From Vibrio neptunius (GTDB taxonomy: Bacteria; Pseudomonadota; Gammaproteobacteria; Enterobacterales; Vibrionaceae): 64,000 nucleotides of DNA. The translations under genes were made by a program, and so were the position numbers. Every line of letters begins with the position of its first letter. Positions within the stretch are counted from its first letter, which is position 1. Below, piece after piece: positions 45,526 to 55,038 of the stretch. A model generated the notes under the pieces. That model was not told the DNA's origin, searched no databases, and saw only the letters and a list, made by a program, of their open reading frames with translations. The DNA is taken from positions 620,001 to 684,000 of the forward strand of contig CP079859.1 in NCBI GenBank assembly GCA_019339365.1. Reading direction: 5' to 3'.

Positions 45526-47253
45526 TTAGTGGTCTACCGCATCTCCAGCGCCAGCTGGGAAGCGAACATGTTCGACCAAATCCTTCACTTCTTGTGGTGT
45601 TTCTGCCGTGACTTTCGATACCGCGAATGCAACTAGGAAGTTGAATAGCGCACCAATGGCACCGAAGGCATTAGGCTCGATACCAAGGAACCAGTTGCTG
45701 CCCCAGCTTTCTAGGTATGTCCAGTCCGCGATGAACAGGATACCTTTGTGCTGGAATACGTAGAACAGTGTGATCGTGATACCTGCAATCATGCCAGCAA
45801 TCGCGCCTTCTTTGTTGATGTTCTTGCTGAAAATACCCATCATCAAGGCTGGGAAGATGGACGAAGCAGCCAGACCGAAGGCCAGTGCCACCGTACCAGC
45901 AGCAAAGCCAGGCGGATTGAGTCCTAGATAACCCGCGACAGCAATCGCGACCGCCATGGATATTCGGCTAGCCATCAGTTCTTTCTTCTCAGAGATGTTC
46001 GGATTAATCACACCTTTGATTAAGTCATGAGATATCGCCGATGATATTGCGAGCAGCAGACCAGCAGCAGTAGACAGTGCTGCGGCTAAGCCACCAGCAG
46101 CCACCAGTGCAATGACCCAGTTAGGTAACTTGGCAATTTCTGGGTTAGCCAGCACCATGATGTCACGGTCAACTTTTAGCTCATTGGTTTCAGCATTTGA
46201 TGTGTATTGGATGTTGCCATCACCATTTTTGTCATCAAAGCCAAGTAGACCAGTTTTTTCCCAGTTTTTGAACCAGTCAGGGCGTTCATCGTAAGCCAGA
46301 CTCTGCCCCGGAGCTGGGTTAACCGTATCCATTAGGTTTAGACGTGCCATTGCTGATACCGCAGGTGCAGTCGTGTATAGAATGGCGATAAAGACGAGAG
46401 CCCAACCCGCTGAAGTTCGCGCATCACGCACTTTCGGTACGGTAAAGAATCGGATGATGACGTGTGGCAGACCGGCAGTACCTATCATCAGAGACATGGT
46501 GTAAACGAACATGTTCAGGGTATCGCCACGGACTTGGGTGGTATATTCACTGAAGCCAAGTTCGGTCACTACTTGGTCAAGTCGATCGAGCAGATAGACA
46601 TCTGTTCCGGCCATGGTACTACCGAGACCAATTTGTGGAATTGGGTTTCCGGTGAGCTGCAGCGAGATAAAGATAGCTGGAATGGTGTACGCAAGAATCA
46701 GTACACAGTATTGAGCAATCTGAGTATAGGTAATACCTTTCATGCCGCCCATCACCGCGTACATAAAGACAATACACATACCGATCAGGAGACCCGTCGA
46801 GTAGTCTACTTCAAGGAATCGGCCGAAGGCTACACCAACCCCTTTCATCTGGCCGATGACGTACGTTACTGATGCGATGATCAGACACACGACCGCAACA
46901 ATACGGGCAGTATTTGAGTAGAAACGTTCACCAACAAACTCAGGTACCGTGAACTTACCAAACTTACGCAGGTAAGGCGCTAAGAGAAGCGCGAGTAGTA
47001 CATAACCACCTGTCCACCCCATCAGGAATACGGAACCTCCGTAGCCCATAAAGGCGATAAGGCCTGCCATTGAAATGAAGGAAGCAGCAGACATCCAGTC
47101 CGCGGCCGTTGCCATGCCGTTGGCGATTGGGTTAACCCCACCACCTGCTACATAGAACTCTTTAGTTGATCCCGCGCGTGCCCAAATTGCGATACCGATA
47201 TAAAGGATAAAAGTGGCACCTACAACGAGATAAGTGATTGTTTTCAAATCCAT
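45526..47253 (-). CDS. Sodium:solute symporter, VC_2705 type (ActP-like)
   Basis: 575 aa with about 13 helices, solute:sodium symporter family. It resembles acetate permease ActP (GGVNPIANGMATAADWMSAASFISMAGL; HVIIRFFTVPKVRDARTS). It belongs to the subfamily that comes with a small DUF4212 partner just upstream. Substrate is probably acetate or another short carboxylate. The nearby CrbR-like regulator, known for the acetate switch in V. cholerae, fits that idea but does not prove it. Confidence 0.9.
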   Translation of the reverse strand: MDLKTITYLVVGATFILYIGIAIWARAGSTKEFYVAGGGVNPIANGMATAADWMSAASFISMAGLIAFMGYGGSVFLMGWTGGYVLLALLLAPYLRKFGKFTVPEFVGERFYSNTARIVAVVCLIIASVTYVIGQMKGVGVAFGRFLEVDYSTGLLIGMCIVFMYAVMGGMKGITYTQIAQYCVLILAYTIPAIFISLQLTGNPIPQIGLGSTMAGTDVYLLDRLDQVVTELGFSEYTTQVRGDTLNMFVYTMSLMIGTAGLPHVIIRFFTVPKVRDARTSAGWALVFIAILYTTAPAVSAMARLNLMDTVNPAPGQSLAYDERPDWFKNWEKTGLLGFDDKNGDGNIQYTSNAETNELKVDRDIMVLANPEIAKLPNWVIALVAAGGLAAALSTAAGLLLAISSAISHDLIKGVINPNISEKKELMASRISMAVAIAVAGYLGLNPPGFAAGTVALAFGLAASSIFPALMMGIFSKNINKEGAIAGMIAGITITLFYVFQHKGILFIADWTYLESWGSNWFLGIEPNAFGAIGALFNFLVAFAVSKVTAETPQEVKDLVEHVRFPAGAGDAVDH

Positions 47254-47265
47254 CTAAGCTGCTCC

Positions 47266-47529
47266 TTATTCGTCCACATCAAATTCGCGATCGATCTGGC
47301 GCATCTTCCACGCGTAGTAGAAAATAATGCCTAGAAAGGTATAGATGGAGCCTTGTTGTGCAAACCAGAAGCCCAGTTTATAGCCACCTATCTGAAATTG
47401 ATTAAGCTCGTCGACAAATAGAATGCCGCAGCCAAAAGAAACGACAAACCAGACAACCATTAAGCTGATCATCAGTTTTACATTTTTATCCCAGTAGGCC
47501 TTGGCTCGTTCCTGACTTTCAAACGCCAT
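47266..47529 (-). CDS. Small symporter subunit, DUF4212
   Basis: 87 aa, two transmembrane helices (ISLMVVWFVVSFGCGILFV; GSIYTFLGIIFYYAW). It matches the small partner of VC_2705-type symporters and stands 12 bp before the large subunit. The frame is open 40 codons further up, but MAFESQERAKAYW at 47529, after aaggaggcggca, has an excellent ribosome binding site. Confidence 0.9.
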   Translation of the reverse strand: MAFESQERAKAYWDKNVKLMISLMVVWFVVSFGCGILFVDELNQFQIGGYKLGFWFAQQGSIYTFLGIIFYYAWKMRQIDREFDVDE

Positions 47530-47749
47530 TGCCGCCTCCTTACGATTGATTGTGTTGTTAAGAAAATGTTTCACTATCAACTCTAGCAAGGTAATAGCGA
47601 GAACTCTTTTCAACTTTAGTCGTGTAGAGAAAAACAAAAAGCGCCTCAAAATAAGGCGCTTAGGATTTAAATGATAGATTCTTGTGATGTTAATTCATTG
47701 TTAAATTAGCCAAAGGTCTAATGAATTATTGATGACTTTGTAAAATAAT

Positions 47750-48376
47750 TTACCCTAGGTAGAAATCTTTGATACCCAAGAGCAGGTTATTTAGTGCCAC
47801 TGCTGCAAGGATGAGCCCCATTACACGACTGATGATTGCAGCCCCGACATTGCCGATCCATTTCTGGATATGCGTCGCACCTAATAGCAAGAGCAAAGTG
47901 ATTAAAAGAACACCTACCATTACTGCAGCGGTGATACCTTGGTCGACCATAGAATAACGGTGATTATCGGTCAGCATCACGATCGCCATCATTGCACCCG
48001 GAGACGCAATCGAGGGGATGGCAAGCGGGTAGACGGCTAAATCGGCCAAATCCGAGTGGCTGACTTCTTCTGACAGCTTAGTTTCCTGTTCAGGTTTAGA
48101 TTCACCAAAAATCATTGTTAGGGCGAACAGCAAGAGTACTAAGCCACCGGCAGCCTGAAATGCAGGTAGAGGAATCTGCATCGCATCCAGAAGCAACTGA
48201 CCTGCGATAAGGAAGAACAGAAGCACGCCTGCTGAGATACCCACCGCTTTTAGCGCCACTAGACGGCGTTGTTTGGCAGTGAGGTGTTGAGTTTGGGACA
48301 GATAAACTGGAACGGATCCAATTGGATCGATGACGGCCCAGAGAACGACAAATTGAGTGATCAATACGCTAAGCAA
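47750..48376 (-). CDS. MarC-family integral membrane protein
   Basis: 208 aa with six helices; YhgN-like member of the MarC family. Start LITQFVVLWAVIDPIGSVPVYLSQT is typical. Once linked to multiple antibiotic resistance, that role was later withdrawn; function is unknown. Confidence 0.88.
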   Translation of the reverse strand: MLSVLITQFVVLWAVIDPIGSVPVYLSQTQHLTAKQRRLVALKAVGISAGVLLFFLIAGQLLLDAMQIPLPAFQAAGGLVLLLFALTMIFGESKPEQETKLSEEVSHSDLADLAVYPLAIPSIASPGAMMAIVMLTDNHRYSMVDQGITAAVMVGVLLITLLLLLGATHIQKWIGNVGAAIISRVMGLILAAVALNNLLLGIKDFYLG

Positions 48377-48482
48377 TGATATGACTCCCAGAGTTAGTGA
48401 AACAGAGGGATGAACAAGTCGAACGAATGAACGACTTGCCTATCTTAGCAGATAAATGATCGAGATAGTGTGAAAAAGAATA

Positions 48483-49118
48483 TTAAGATTCAGATTCTAG
48501 CTGCTGAAGTAAAATTACAGCCTGAGTGCGGCTTTTCACACCTAACTTTCTAAAGATAGCTGTCATGTGGGCTTTGATGGTGGCCTCAGAAACATTTAAC
48601 TCATATGCAATCTGCTTGTTTAGCAGACCATCGGATAACATTCCGAGTACTTTGTATTGTTGAGGCGTTAAAGTGGCAATTTTATCTGCTAAGTCATTGC
48701 AGGCCGCACTGTTGGTGATGGAACCTTCTGGAAAGAAAGGTTCGCCGCTCAAGACCTGATTCAAGGCACTGACCAATTCTCGCATGTCGCTTGATTTAGG
48801 GATAAAACCAAACGCTCCATGGCTTTTTACTTGCGTCACGACAGACGCTTCTTCACTAGCGGACACGACCACAATCGGCAGGTCTGGATATTCTGCTCTT
48901 AGTTGAATCAACCCTGACATGCCGTTGGCGCCGGGCATTTTTAGATCAAGGAGCAGCAGGTCGGGGTCGTCTTCCTTGGCCAAAACTGCCAAAAGTGCAT
49001 CGAGGGAATCCGCTTCCAATAAATTGGCACCACTAATCGCCATATGCACGGACTGAAACAGCGCATTGCGAAACAAAGGGTGATCGTCGGCGATGATAAT
49101 GGTGTAGGTCGAATCCAT
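48483..49118 (-). CDS. crbR: LuxR-type response regulator, CrbR-like
   Basis: 211 aa. The receiver has DDH near the N-terminus, phospho-Asp in LLLDLKMPGANG and the Lys in GFIPKSS. The C-terminal LuxR helix-turn-helix is LTPQQYKVLGMLSDGLLNKQIAYELNVSEATIKAHM. V. cholerae VC2702 (CrbR), which works with the distant kinase CrbS to switch on acetyl-CoA synthetase, has the same neighbours (dsbD, a VC_2705 symporter). No kinase gene lies here, as in that case. The start MDSTYTIIIADDH at 49118 is chosen over 23 extra codons. Confidence 0.78.
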   Translation of the reverse strand: MDSTYTIIIADDHPLFRNALFQSVHMAISGANLLEADSLDALLAVLAKEDDPDLLLLDLKMPGANGMSGLIQLRAEYPDLPIVVVSASEEASVVTQVKSHGAFGFIPKSSDMRELVSALNQVLSGEPFFPEGSITNSAACNDLADKIATLTPQQYKVLGMLSDGLLNKQIAYELNVSEATIKAHMTAIFRKLGVKSRTQAVILLQQLESES

Positions 49119-49249
49119 GACGTTTACTGCTATAAAAGTTTGCTTAAAAGAATTATTGTCACCTTTGAGAGTATGAACAATATTCATAGCCTAAAAGTCT
49201 GAACTGTATCGGGTTTTATCGCCAAATTGCTTTTAACTGCTCAAGAGGC

Positions 49250-49277
49250 AAAAACGCCAGTCATCAGACTGGCGTTG
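49250..49277 (-). terminator. Terminator after dsbD
   Basis: aacgccagtc / gactggcgtt with a 4-nt loop, followed on the minus strand by TTTTTGCC. Confidence 0.85.
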
Positions 49278-49295
49278 AGTGAAACGAGATAGCCC

Positions 49296-51086
49296 CTACA
49301 AGCGATGGGCGCTAAGGTGTTGTAAAAACGGCTCTGCCTGCATAAATCCGGTGACTCTGGCGTTGGAGACATGTTGGCCGCTGGCATCCCAAAATTCGAT
49401 TGTCGGTAGACCGAGTACATTCATCTGTTTTAGCAGTTGAATATCTTGCGGTAGATTCTTAGTGACATCGGCTTGTAACAGTACAAAATTGCGCAACTTT
49501 GCTTCCACATCAGGCTGGTGGAAGGTGTACTTTTCGAACTCTTTACACGCCACACACCAGTCAGCATAGAAGTCGAGCATCACAGGTTTGCCCGCCAGCT
49601 TAGCTTGCTCTAATTGGGTGTTGAGATCATCCACGGTGGTAATGCGTGTAAATTGAATACTAGGCTGCGCTTGCTCTGTATGACCACCAAACCAGTAGTT
49701 GAGTGCGGGCTGCGCTGAGGCAAATAAGCCAAGAACCGCAATGATACCGACCGCACTTTGTTTCCAGCCACCAAATGGCAGTGAGTTTTTAACATGGTAT
49801 AGCCAGCCAAAAGCAGCTAGCCCCAGCGCTGACCATAATCCAGTCGCCCATGTTTCTGGTAAGATGCGCTCAAGTAAGAAGATTGGCGCGGCAAGTAAAA
49901 TAAAACCAAACAGGGTTTTTACTCTGTCCATCCAGTTCCCCGCTTTTGGCAGTAGTTTGTTACCAAATACCGCAACCAACATCAGCGGGATGCCCATGCC
50001 CAGCGCTAGAGCATACAGTGCGACGCCGCCCGTGAGTAAGTCACCGCTTTGTGCGACGTATAGTAGTGCGCCTGAAAGGGGCGCTGTGGTACAAGGCGAA
50101 CAGACTAATCCTGAAATCGCCCCCATCGCGAATACGCCCAGTGAGCTGCCGCCTTGTTGTTTGTTACTTAGGTTATTCAGCCACGTCTGTACTGCACTTG
50201 GCAGTTGAATGGTGTAGGCACCAAACATTGATAGCGCAAGGGCAACAAACATGATGCTCAAACCAATCAGGACGTAAGGGTGTTGCATGGCAGCCTGAAA
50301 CTGCATACCCGCAGAGGCGACAACCAATCCCAATAAGGTGTAAGTGAGAGCCATCCCTTGAACGTAAATAAACGCCAAGCCCAATGCTCGGCCGTGGCTC
50401 AGTTTGCCGCTGCCGAGCACAATACTGGTCAAAATCGGATACATCGGCAGCACGCAAGGTGTAAACGCAAGACCAACACCCAGTGCTAAAAACAGTAATG
50501 GTGTCCACCAGCTATCACTTAGGCTAGATGCTAGGCTTGACTCCTGAGAAACCGGCTGTGACGGCTTGGCTGGAGTGTCTGTTGGTGCAGAACTTGTGCT
50601 ATCTGATGGCGCCGATTCGTCACCAGCGCTGGATTGGAAACTGGTTAAGTCAACCACGCGGGTCTCTGGTGGGTAGCAAAAGCCAGCTTTTGCACAGCCC
50701 TGATACTGGACAATCAAACGCGCGCCATCCTGATAATCGGCCAAAGGCACTTCGACAAATAGGGGCGTCGTATAGATGTTGACCTCACCGAAAAACTCGT
50801 CTTGGTAGGGCTGACCATCTTCCATTTTCAGCTTGCCAACGTTGACTTGTTCACCACTGACCGATAAACGGTGCTGGTAGAGGTAGTAATCCTGTTTGAC
50901 TTGCCAGTCGAGGAAAACCCTATCGCCTTGTTGATAGGCGTTAAATGGAAAAGCTTGATCGACAGGGACAAAAGTATTGGTCTGATTTCCGAAGCTTGGT
51001 GCAGAGTTAGACTGCTCGAAAAGCGCCAAGGCAGGAGCAGATGCTACAGTCAGGCATAATAGGATCAGTGAAAAGACGGCACGCAT
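49296..51086 (-). CDS. dsbD: Thiol:disulfide interchange protein DsbD
   Basis: 596 aa. A signal peptide (about 1-22) leads to the N-terminal domain with the Cys pair CAKAGFC. Eight helices follow with membrane Cys in [10 protein letters not shown] and [12 protein letters not shown]. The C-terminal thioredoxin domain has WCVACKEFE. It carries electrons from cytoplasmic thioredoxin to periplasmic DsbC, DsbG and CcmG. Confidence 0.97.
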   Translation of the reverse strand: MRAVFSLILLCLTVASAPALALFEQSNSAPSFGNQTNTFVPVDQAFPFNAYQQGDRVFLDWQVKQDYYLYQHRLSVSGEQVNVGKLKMEDGQPYQDEFFGEVNIYTTPLFVEVPLADYQDGARLIVQYQGCAKAGFCYPPETRVVDLTSFQSSAGDESAPSDSTSSAPTDTPAKPSQPVSQESSLASSLSDSWWTPLLFLALGVGLAFTPCVLPMYPILTSIVLGSGKLSHGRALGLAFIYVQGMALTYTLLGLVVASAGMQFQAAMQHPYVLIGLSIMFVALALSMFGAYTIQLPSAVQTWLNNLSNKQQGGSSLGVFAMGAISGLVCSPCTTAPLSGALLYVAQSGDLLTGGVALYALALGMGIPLMLVAVFGNKLLPKAGNWMDRVKTLFGFILLAAPIFLLERILPETWATGLWSALGLAAFGWLYHVKNSLPFGGWKQSAVGIIAVLGLFASAQPALNYWFGGHTEQAQPSIQFTRITTVDDLNTQLEQAKLAGKPVMLDFYADWCVACKEFEKYTFHQPDVEAKLRNFVLLQADVTKNLPQDIQLLKQMNVLGLPTIEFWDASGQHVSNARVTGFMQAEPFLQHLSAHRL

Positions 51087-51179
51087 AGAAAAGTCACTTG
51101 AGTTAAATTTTCATCAGTTTAACTCAATCAGACAGGGGAAAGGGGGAATAAGTTTCACACTCCGACAAATATCGCCAAT

Positions 51180-51214
51180 TCAAAAGCTTAAGTCAGGCCG
51201 ATGCCTGACTTAAG
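51180..51214 (-). terminator. Terminator after the argR paralogue
   Basis: A perfect 12-bp stem cttaagtcaggc / gcctgacttaag with a 4-nt loop is followed by CTTTTG on the minus strand. It lies just past the stop at 51236. Confidence 0.75.
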
Positions 51215-51235
51215 TATCGACAACATCGGAAAGGT

Positions 51236-51724
51236 TTAGGCCACGCCGAGTCGGGTACGCACCACTCTTTCGCAGGCATCAATATGAGCGATGTCTTTTG
51301 GTATCACTAAGACGGTGTCGTTACCCCCTACGGTACCAAGAATTTCAGTGTGTGGGTCGATGTCGACCAATCTTGCGACGAGCTGAGCACTGCCAGGGTG
51401 AGTTTTAACCACCACCATCGCCTGATTGTGGGTAATGAATTCAATTTGTGAAGAAATTGACGATTCAACACGTACAGGTGCGGTTTCAACGGTGATGCAA
51501 TACACCTTTTTACCACAGGCATTCTGAACCTTAACCACCCCAAGCTGAGACAGTAGACGCGAGACAGTCGATTGGCTGATACCATCAAAGCCGATATCAA
51601 CCAGTGCTTCGCGTAACTCATTTTGAGTGGTAAAGCTCTGTTGTTGAAGCAGGCGTTTACAGGCTGCAGTCAGGGTTTTGTCTTCAGCATAATTTACTGA
51701 AACTAGATTGAGAGTTTCACTCAT
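51236..51724 (-). CDS. ArgR-family arginine repressor paralogue
   Basis: 162 aa. N-terminal winged helix (ELREALVDIGFDGISQSTVSRLLSQLGV) and C-terminal arginine-binding hexamer domain (GSAQLVARLVD, ILGTVGGNDTVLVIP with the GTxxGxDT-like turn). It differs strongly from the usual Vibrio/E. coli ArgR near mdh (N-terminus, length), so it is likely a second ArgR. Being next to pyrBI and the arc genes, it may control arginine breakdown or the OTCase gene. The start follows taaggagttcgc. Confidence 0.87.
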   Translation of the reverse strand: MSETLNLVSVNYAEDKTLTAACKRLLQQQSFTTQNELREALVDIGFDGISQSTVSRLLSQLGVVKVQNACGKKVYCITVETAPVRVESSISSQIEFITHNQAMVVVKTHPGSAQLVARLVDIDPHTEILGTVGGNDTVLVIPKDIAHIDACERVVRTRLGVA

Positions 51725-51940
51725 GCGAACTCCTTAAAACATGACGTAGAGATAACTCTTCCTTGCGACCTTCAGCACTTCTTTCCTTAGTAGTGCCTCA
51801 GACATTGAGCTGTCACTTCTTTGGTGACTTAAGATGTTTATTCAGAGTATCTTACCACCAAATAAAGTGTGGCTTTTTGAAAGGGATCACCAATTAATAA
51901 CTATTAATTTGCGATTCTATTGGTTGATAATTCTGTTGTG

Positions 51941-51978
51941 TGTGGATATTTATTCTGAGATAGGAATAAATATCCACA
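51941..51978. other. Perfect 15-bp inverted repeat after pyrI
   Basis: tgtggatatttattc and gaataaatatccaca are separated by 8 nt. It lies 30 bp past the pyrI stop and about 217 bp before the argR paralogue start. Neither strand has a T-run, so it is not a standard terminator. It could be an operator or an mRNA 3' stabiliser. The remaining gap 51725-52008 has no gene. Confidence 0.6.
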
Positions 51979-52008
51979 ATGCTTTTATAGAGCGGCGATC
52001 GGGGCTGA

Positions 52009-52473
52009 TTAGCGGGCTTCTGCCATGATTTCGCGTGAGAATACCTTTTCACAGTAATGACATTTGAGCTGAACGTGATGCTGTTTCTGCTGCACTTTAA
52101 AGTGGCTTTCGACAGGTTCCCCGTGCGAAATACAATTACTGTTTGGACACTCAAAGACACTATGAATATGTTCTGGAAGCGCTAAAGTGAGTTTATTGAC
52201 CACCTGATATTCTTCAATCTGGTTTACGGTCGCTTTCGGCGCATACAGAGCTAATCGGTTGGCCTGCTCTTTGGTCAAATAAACATTTTCAATCTTGATA
52301 AGGTCTTTCTCGCCGAGCGCCGAAGAAGGTAAGTTGAGACCTATGGTAATGCGTTGATTGGTCTTGTGCATTTTAAATAGTTTGAGCACTTTAATGCCAA
52401 CGTTAGCAGGAATATGGTCAATCACGCTGCCGTTACGAATGGCTTCTACTTGTAGTTGAGTTGCTTTCACCAT
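52009..52473 (-). CDS. pyrI: Aspartate carbamoyltransferase regulatory chain
   Basis: 154 aa. Binds ATP/CTP and regulates PyrB. The C-terminal zinc site has four Cys in CPNSNC and CHYC. The start [15 protein letters not shown] at 52473 is the family start, after caggagaattacc; it lies 16 bp past the pyrB stop, so translation is coupled. Confidence 0.97.
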   Translation of the reverse strand: MVKATQLQVEAIRNGSVIDHIPANVGIKVLKLFKMHKTNQRITIGLNLPSSALGEKDLIKIENVYLTKEQANRLALYAPKATVNQIEEYQVVNKLTLALPEHIHSVFECPNSNCISHGEPVESHFKVQQKQHHVQLKCHYCEKVFSREIMAEAR

Positions 52474-52489
52474 GGTAATTCTCCTGCAA

Positions 52490-53419
52490 TTAAAGGGTTT
52501 CACTTAGAACAAGGGCAAGTAAGGCTTCACGCGCATAGACACCGTTTTCAGCCTGCTCAAAATAGTAAGCGTGTGGTGTTTTATCGACGTCTGTTGTGAT
52601 TTCATCGACGCGTGGCAACGGGTGAAGAACCTTAAGATTGTCACGAGCCTCTTTTAGCGTATCGGCGGTGAGAATGAACGCTGACTTGATATGAGCGTAT
52701 TCAGACTCATCAAAGCGCTCTTTCTGTACACGCGTCATATACAGGACATCAAGCTCCGGTACGACGTCTTCGATGTTGTTGTGCATACTGAATTTGATGC
52801 CAGCTTCTTCGAGTTCTTCACAGATGTAATCGGGCATCGCCAACGCTTCAGGAGCGATAAAGAAGAAGCGAACGTTGTTGAATTTGGCCAGTGCCTGAGT
52901 CAGAGAGTGAACGGTTCGGCCGTATTTAAGGTCGCCAACAAATGCGACATTGAGGTTGTCGAGCGTGCCTTGGGTTTCGTAGATAGAAAACAAGTCCAGC
53001 AGAGTCTGAGTTGGATGCTGATTTGCGCCGTCACCGCCGTTAACCACAGGTACGCCATTAGAAAACTCGGACGCCAAACGCGCTGCGCCTTCTTGTGGAT
53101 GACGCATCACAAAGGCATCGACATAAGAGGCTATCACCTGTACCGAATCGGCCAGTGTCTCACCCTTTTTCGCCAGTGACGTGTTGCCACCATTGTCGAA
53201 GCCAATGATTGTGCCGCCAAGACGCTGCACCGCCGTTTCAAATGACAGTCTGGTGCGCGTGGAAGGTTCAAAGAAGCAGCTGGCGACCACTTTGTTTTTA
53301 AGCAGTGTCGGGTTTGGCTCGGCTTTTAGCCTAGCCGCGGTGTCGACGATAAGCTCTAGCTCGCTGCGGCTGAGCTCAGGAATGGAGATAATGTGCTTGT
53401 TAAATAACGAATGCGCCAT
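52490..53419 (-). CDS. pyrB: Aspartate carbamoyltransferase catalytic chain
   Basis: 309 aa. Makes carbamoyl aspartate, first committed step of pyrimidine synthesis. The carbamoyl phosphate loop is [13 protein letters not shown], and [14 protein letters not shown] and HPLPRVDEI are the other signatures. The start MAHSLFNKH at 53419 follows gaggaaacattgc. It is preceded by an attenuator leader. Confidence 0.98.
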   Translation of the reverse strand: MAHSLFNKHIISIPELSRSELELIVDTAARLKAEPNPTLLKNKVVASCFFEPSTRTRLSFETAVQRLGGTIIGFDNGGNTSLAKKGETLADSVQVIASYVDAFVMRHPQEGAARLASEFSNGVPVVNGGDGANQHPTQTLLDLFSIYETQGTLDNLNVAFVGDLKYGRTVHSLTQALAKFNNVRFFFIAPEALAMPDYICEELEEAGIKFSMHNNIEDVVPELDVLYMTRVQKERFDESEYAHIKSAFILTADTLKEARDNLKVLHPLPRVDEITTDVDKTPHAYYFEQAENGVYAREALLALVLSETL

Positions 53420-53494
53420 CGCAATGTTTCCTCGTCTCAATAGGTGAGTTTGTCCAACCGATGTGGATTGTTAATCCATGGGTTGATGTAAATT

Positions 53495-53620
53495 TCAGAC
53501 AAAAAAAAAGCCCCCTAAATAGGAGGCTTGAAAAGGATCGATAGAACAAAATGAAACCACACATGTCCCTGAGTCAGGGCATAAGTTAAGCCAACATTGA
53601 GTGGTTGCTGACAGGTTCAT
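53495..53620 (-). CDS. pyrL: pyrBI leader peptide (attenuator)
   Basis: 41 aa. ATG at 53620 has a strong GGAGG site 6 bp upstream. The peptide begins MNLSATTQCWLNLC and ends GGFFFV; the last codons read through the attenuator stem and its T-run. Coupled translation and UTP-dependent pausing would control termination as in E. coli pyrBI. The sequence is not similar to E. coli PyrL, but position and logic are the same. Confidence 0.8.
   Translation of the reverse strand: MNLSATTQCWLNLCPDSGTCVVSFCSIDPFQASYLGGFFFV
53501..53529 (-). terminator. pyrBI attenuator terminator
   Basis: On the minus strand aagcctcc / gggggctt with a 6-nt loop is followed by nine T's, inside the leader peptide frame. 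A second small stem (ccctga / tcaggg, near 53571-53583) is placed where the RNA polymerase pause hairpin should be. Confidence 0.85.
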
Positions 53621-53649
53621 TTTGATCCTCCGAAGACAAATTGCGGAGG

Positions 53650-53677
53650 ATTATACGGACAAAAAAAGCCAACGCAA
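53650..53677 (-). promoter_or_regulatory. pyrBI promoter
   Basis: On the minus strand TTGCGT (53677-53672), a 16-bp spacer and TATAAT (53655-53650). The spacer holds a T-rich stretch. It sits about 30 bp upstream of the leader peptide ATG. Confidence 0.65.
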
Positions 53678-53794
53678 GCGTTTGCGTAAAGTATTCATAA
53701 ATTGGATTTTTATTCGTATTTCGCCTATTTTAGCAACACGTTTGCAGCGGTTGTGCCCTCTTGCATTGAGGAGAATGATGAGCTCGTGAGTATG

Positions 53795-53854
53795 AAAAAA
53801 AATGCGGGCTTTATTCAGCATGTTTTTACTACATGATGAATGCCACCCGCATTT
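53795..53854 (-). terminator. Terminator after argF
   Basis: Minus strand aaatgcggg and cccgcattt enclose a second small inverted repeat, and a T-run follows. It separates argF from the pyrBI promoter. Confidence 0.75.
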
Positions 53855-53907
53855 CCCTGCAAACAATACTCTGTCTATTCGAGTATGATTACTTTTAATC
53901 GATATTA

Positions 53908-54918
53908 TTAGTCACCCAGTGTTGCGACCATCACCGCTTTGATGGTGTGCATACGGTTTTCCGCTTCGTCGAACACGATAGAGTAGTCCGATTCAACCAC
54001 TTCATCAGTTACTTCACAGCCGTTTTTCAGCATTGGGTACTCTTCAGCAAGCTGTTTACCTACCGTGGTATCTTCGCCGTGGAAGGCAGGTAGGCAGTGC
54101 ATGAATTTCACATGAGGGTTACCAGTTGCTTTGATCATGTCCATGTTGACTTGGTAAGGCAGCATGAGGTTGATACGCTCTGCCCAGGCTTCTTTTGCTT
54201 CGCCCATCGATACCCACACATCAGTGTACAGGTAATCACAACCTTGAACGCCTTCTTGAACCTCTTCAGTCAGGGTAATTTTCGCACCGGTTGTTGCAGC
54301 GATCTCACGGCACTGTGCCACAAGGGCTTCTTCTGGCCAGAACTGCTTAGGCGCGACGAGACGAATATCCATGCCCATCTTAGCGGCGCCAACCATCAGA
54401 GAGTTGCCCATGTTGTTGCGTGCATCACCTAGGTAGGCAAACTTCATTTCGTGTAGCTGTTTGCCACGGCCATGTTCCATCATAGTCAGGAAGTCAGCGA
54501 GAATTTGCGTCGGGTGGAACTCATCGGTCAGGCCATTCCATACTGGTACACCTGCGTAAGCGCCCAGCTCTTCGACAATTTCCTGACCAAATCCACGGTA
54601 CTCGATACCATCGTACATTCGGCCTAAAACGCGAGCGGTATCTTTCATCGATTCTTTGTGACCAATCTGAGAGCCTGTTGGGCCTAAGTATGAAACTTGA
54701 GCACCTTGGTCAAAAGCCGCAACTTCAAAGGCACAGCGGGTACGAGTTGATGTTTTCTCGAAGATCAGAGCGATGTTTTTGCCTTTCAGGCGAGGTTGCT
54801 CATAGCCGTTGTATTTCGCTTTTTTCAACTCGACGGATAGGTCCAACATGTGTTGAATTTCACGTGGAGTAAAGTCTAATAGTTTTAGGAAGTTACGGTT
54901 ACGTAGATTGAAAGCCAT
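53908..54918 (-). CDS. argF: Ornithine carbamoyltransferase
   Basis: 336 aa. Carbamoyl phosphate loop [16 protein letters not shown], ornithine motif and catalytic HCLPAFHG. It can run in either direction: making citrulline for biosynthesis, or splitting citrulline in the deiminase pathway. Because it follows arcA and arcC on the same strand and no other copy is seen here, it may serve both (an arcB-like role). The start [16 protein letters not shown] at 54918 follows gaaggaaaacatc. Confidence 0.94.
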   Translation of the reverse strand: MAFNLRNRNFLKLLDFTPREIQHMLDLSVELKKAKYNGYEQPRLKGKNIALIFEKTSTRTRCAFEVAAFDQGAQVSYLGPTGSQIGHKESMKDTARVLGRMYDGIEYRGFGQEIVEELGAYAGVPVWNGLTDEFHPTQILADFLTMMEHGRGKQLHEMKFAYLGDARNNMGNSLMVGAAKMGMDIRLVAPKQFWPEEALVAQCREIAATTGAKITLTEEVQEGVQGCDYLYTDVWVSMGEAKEAWAERINLMLPYQVNMDMIKATGNPHVKFMHCLPAFHGEDTTVGKQLAEEYPMLKNGCEVTDEVVESDYSIVFDEAENRMHTIKAVMVATLGD

Positions 54919-54940
54919 GATGTTTTCCTTCTTATCGATG

Positions 54941-54979
54941 TGCACTTTCTCGTTGCAGGGAAAGAGGTAAGAAAGTGCA
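54941..54979. other. Intercistronic hairpin, arcC-argF
   Basis: Perfect 10-bp arms tgcactttct / agaaagtgca, 19-nt loop, no T-run. It lies between arcC and argF, 22 bp before the argF start. Confidence 0.55.
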
Positions 54980-55038
54980 GTAATGAATTTGAGTGAATGT
55001 TTTATCTCAGCCCTAGCGTAAGATAGAGCTGATTGGTA

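Noticed and set aside
46462-46872. 136-codon plus-strand frame antisense to the symporter gene
   Set aside because: Shadow of a strongly conserved membrane protein; no start context.
49699-50208. 169-codon plus-strand frame antisense to dsbD
   Set aside because: DsbD is fully conserved on the minus strand; the antisense frame shows no domain and comes from codon bias.
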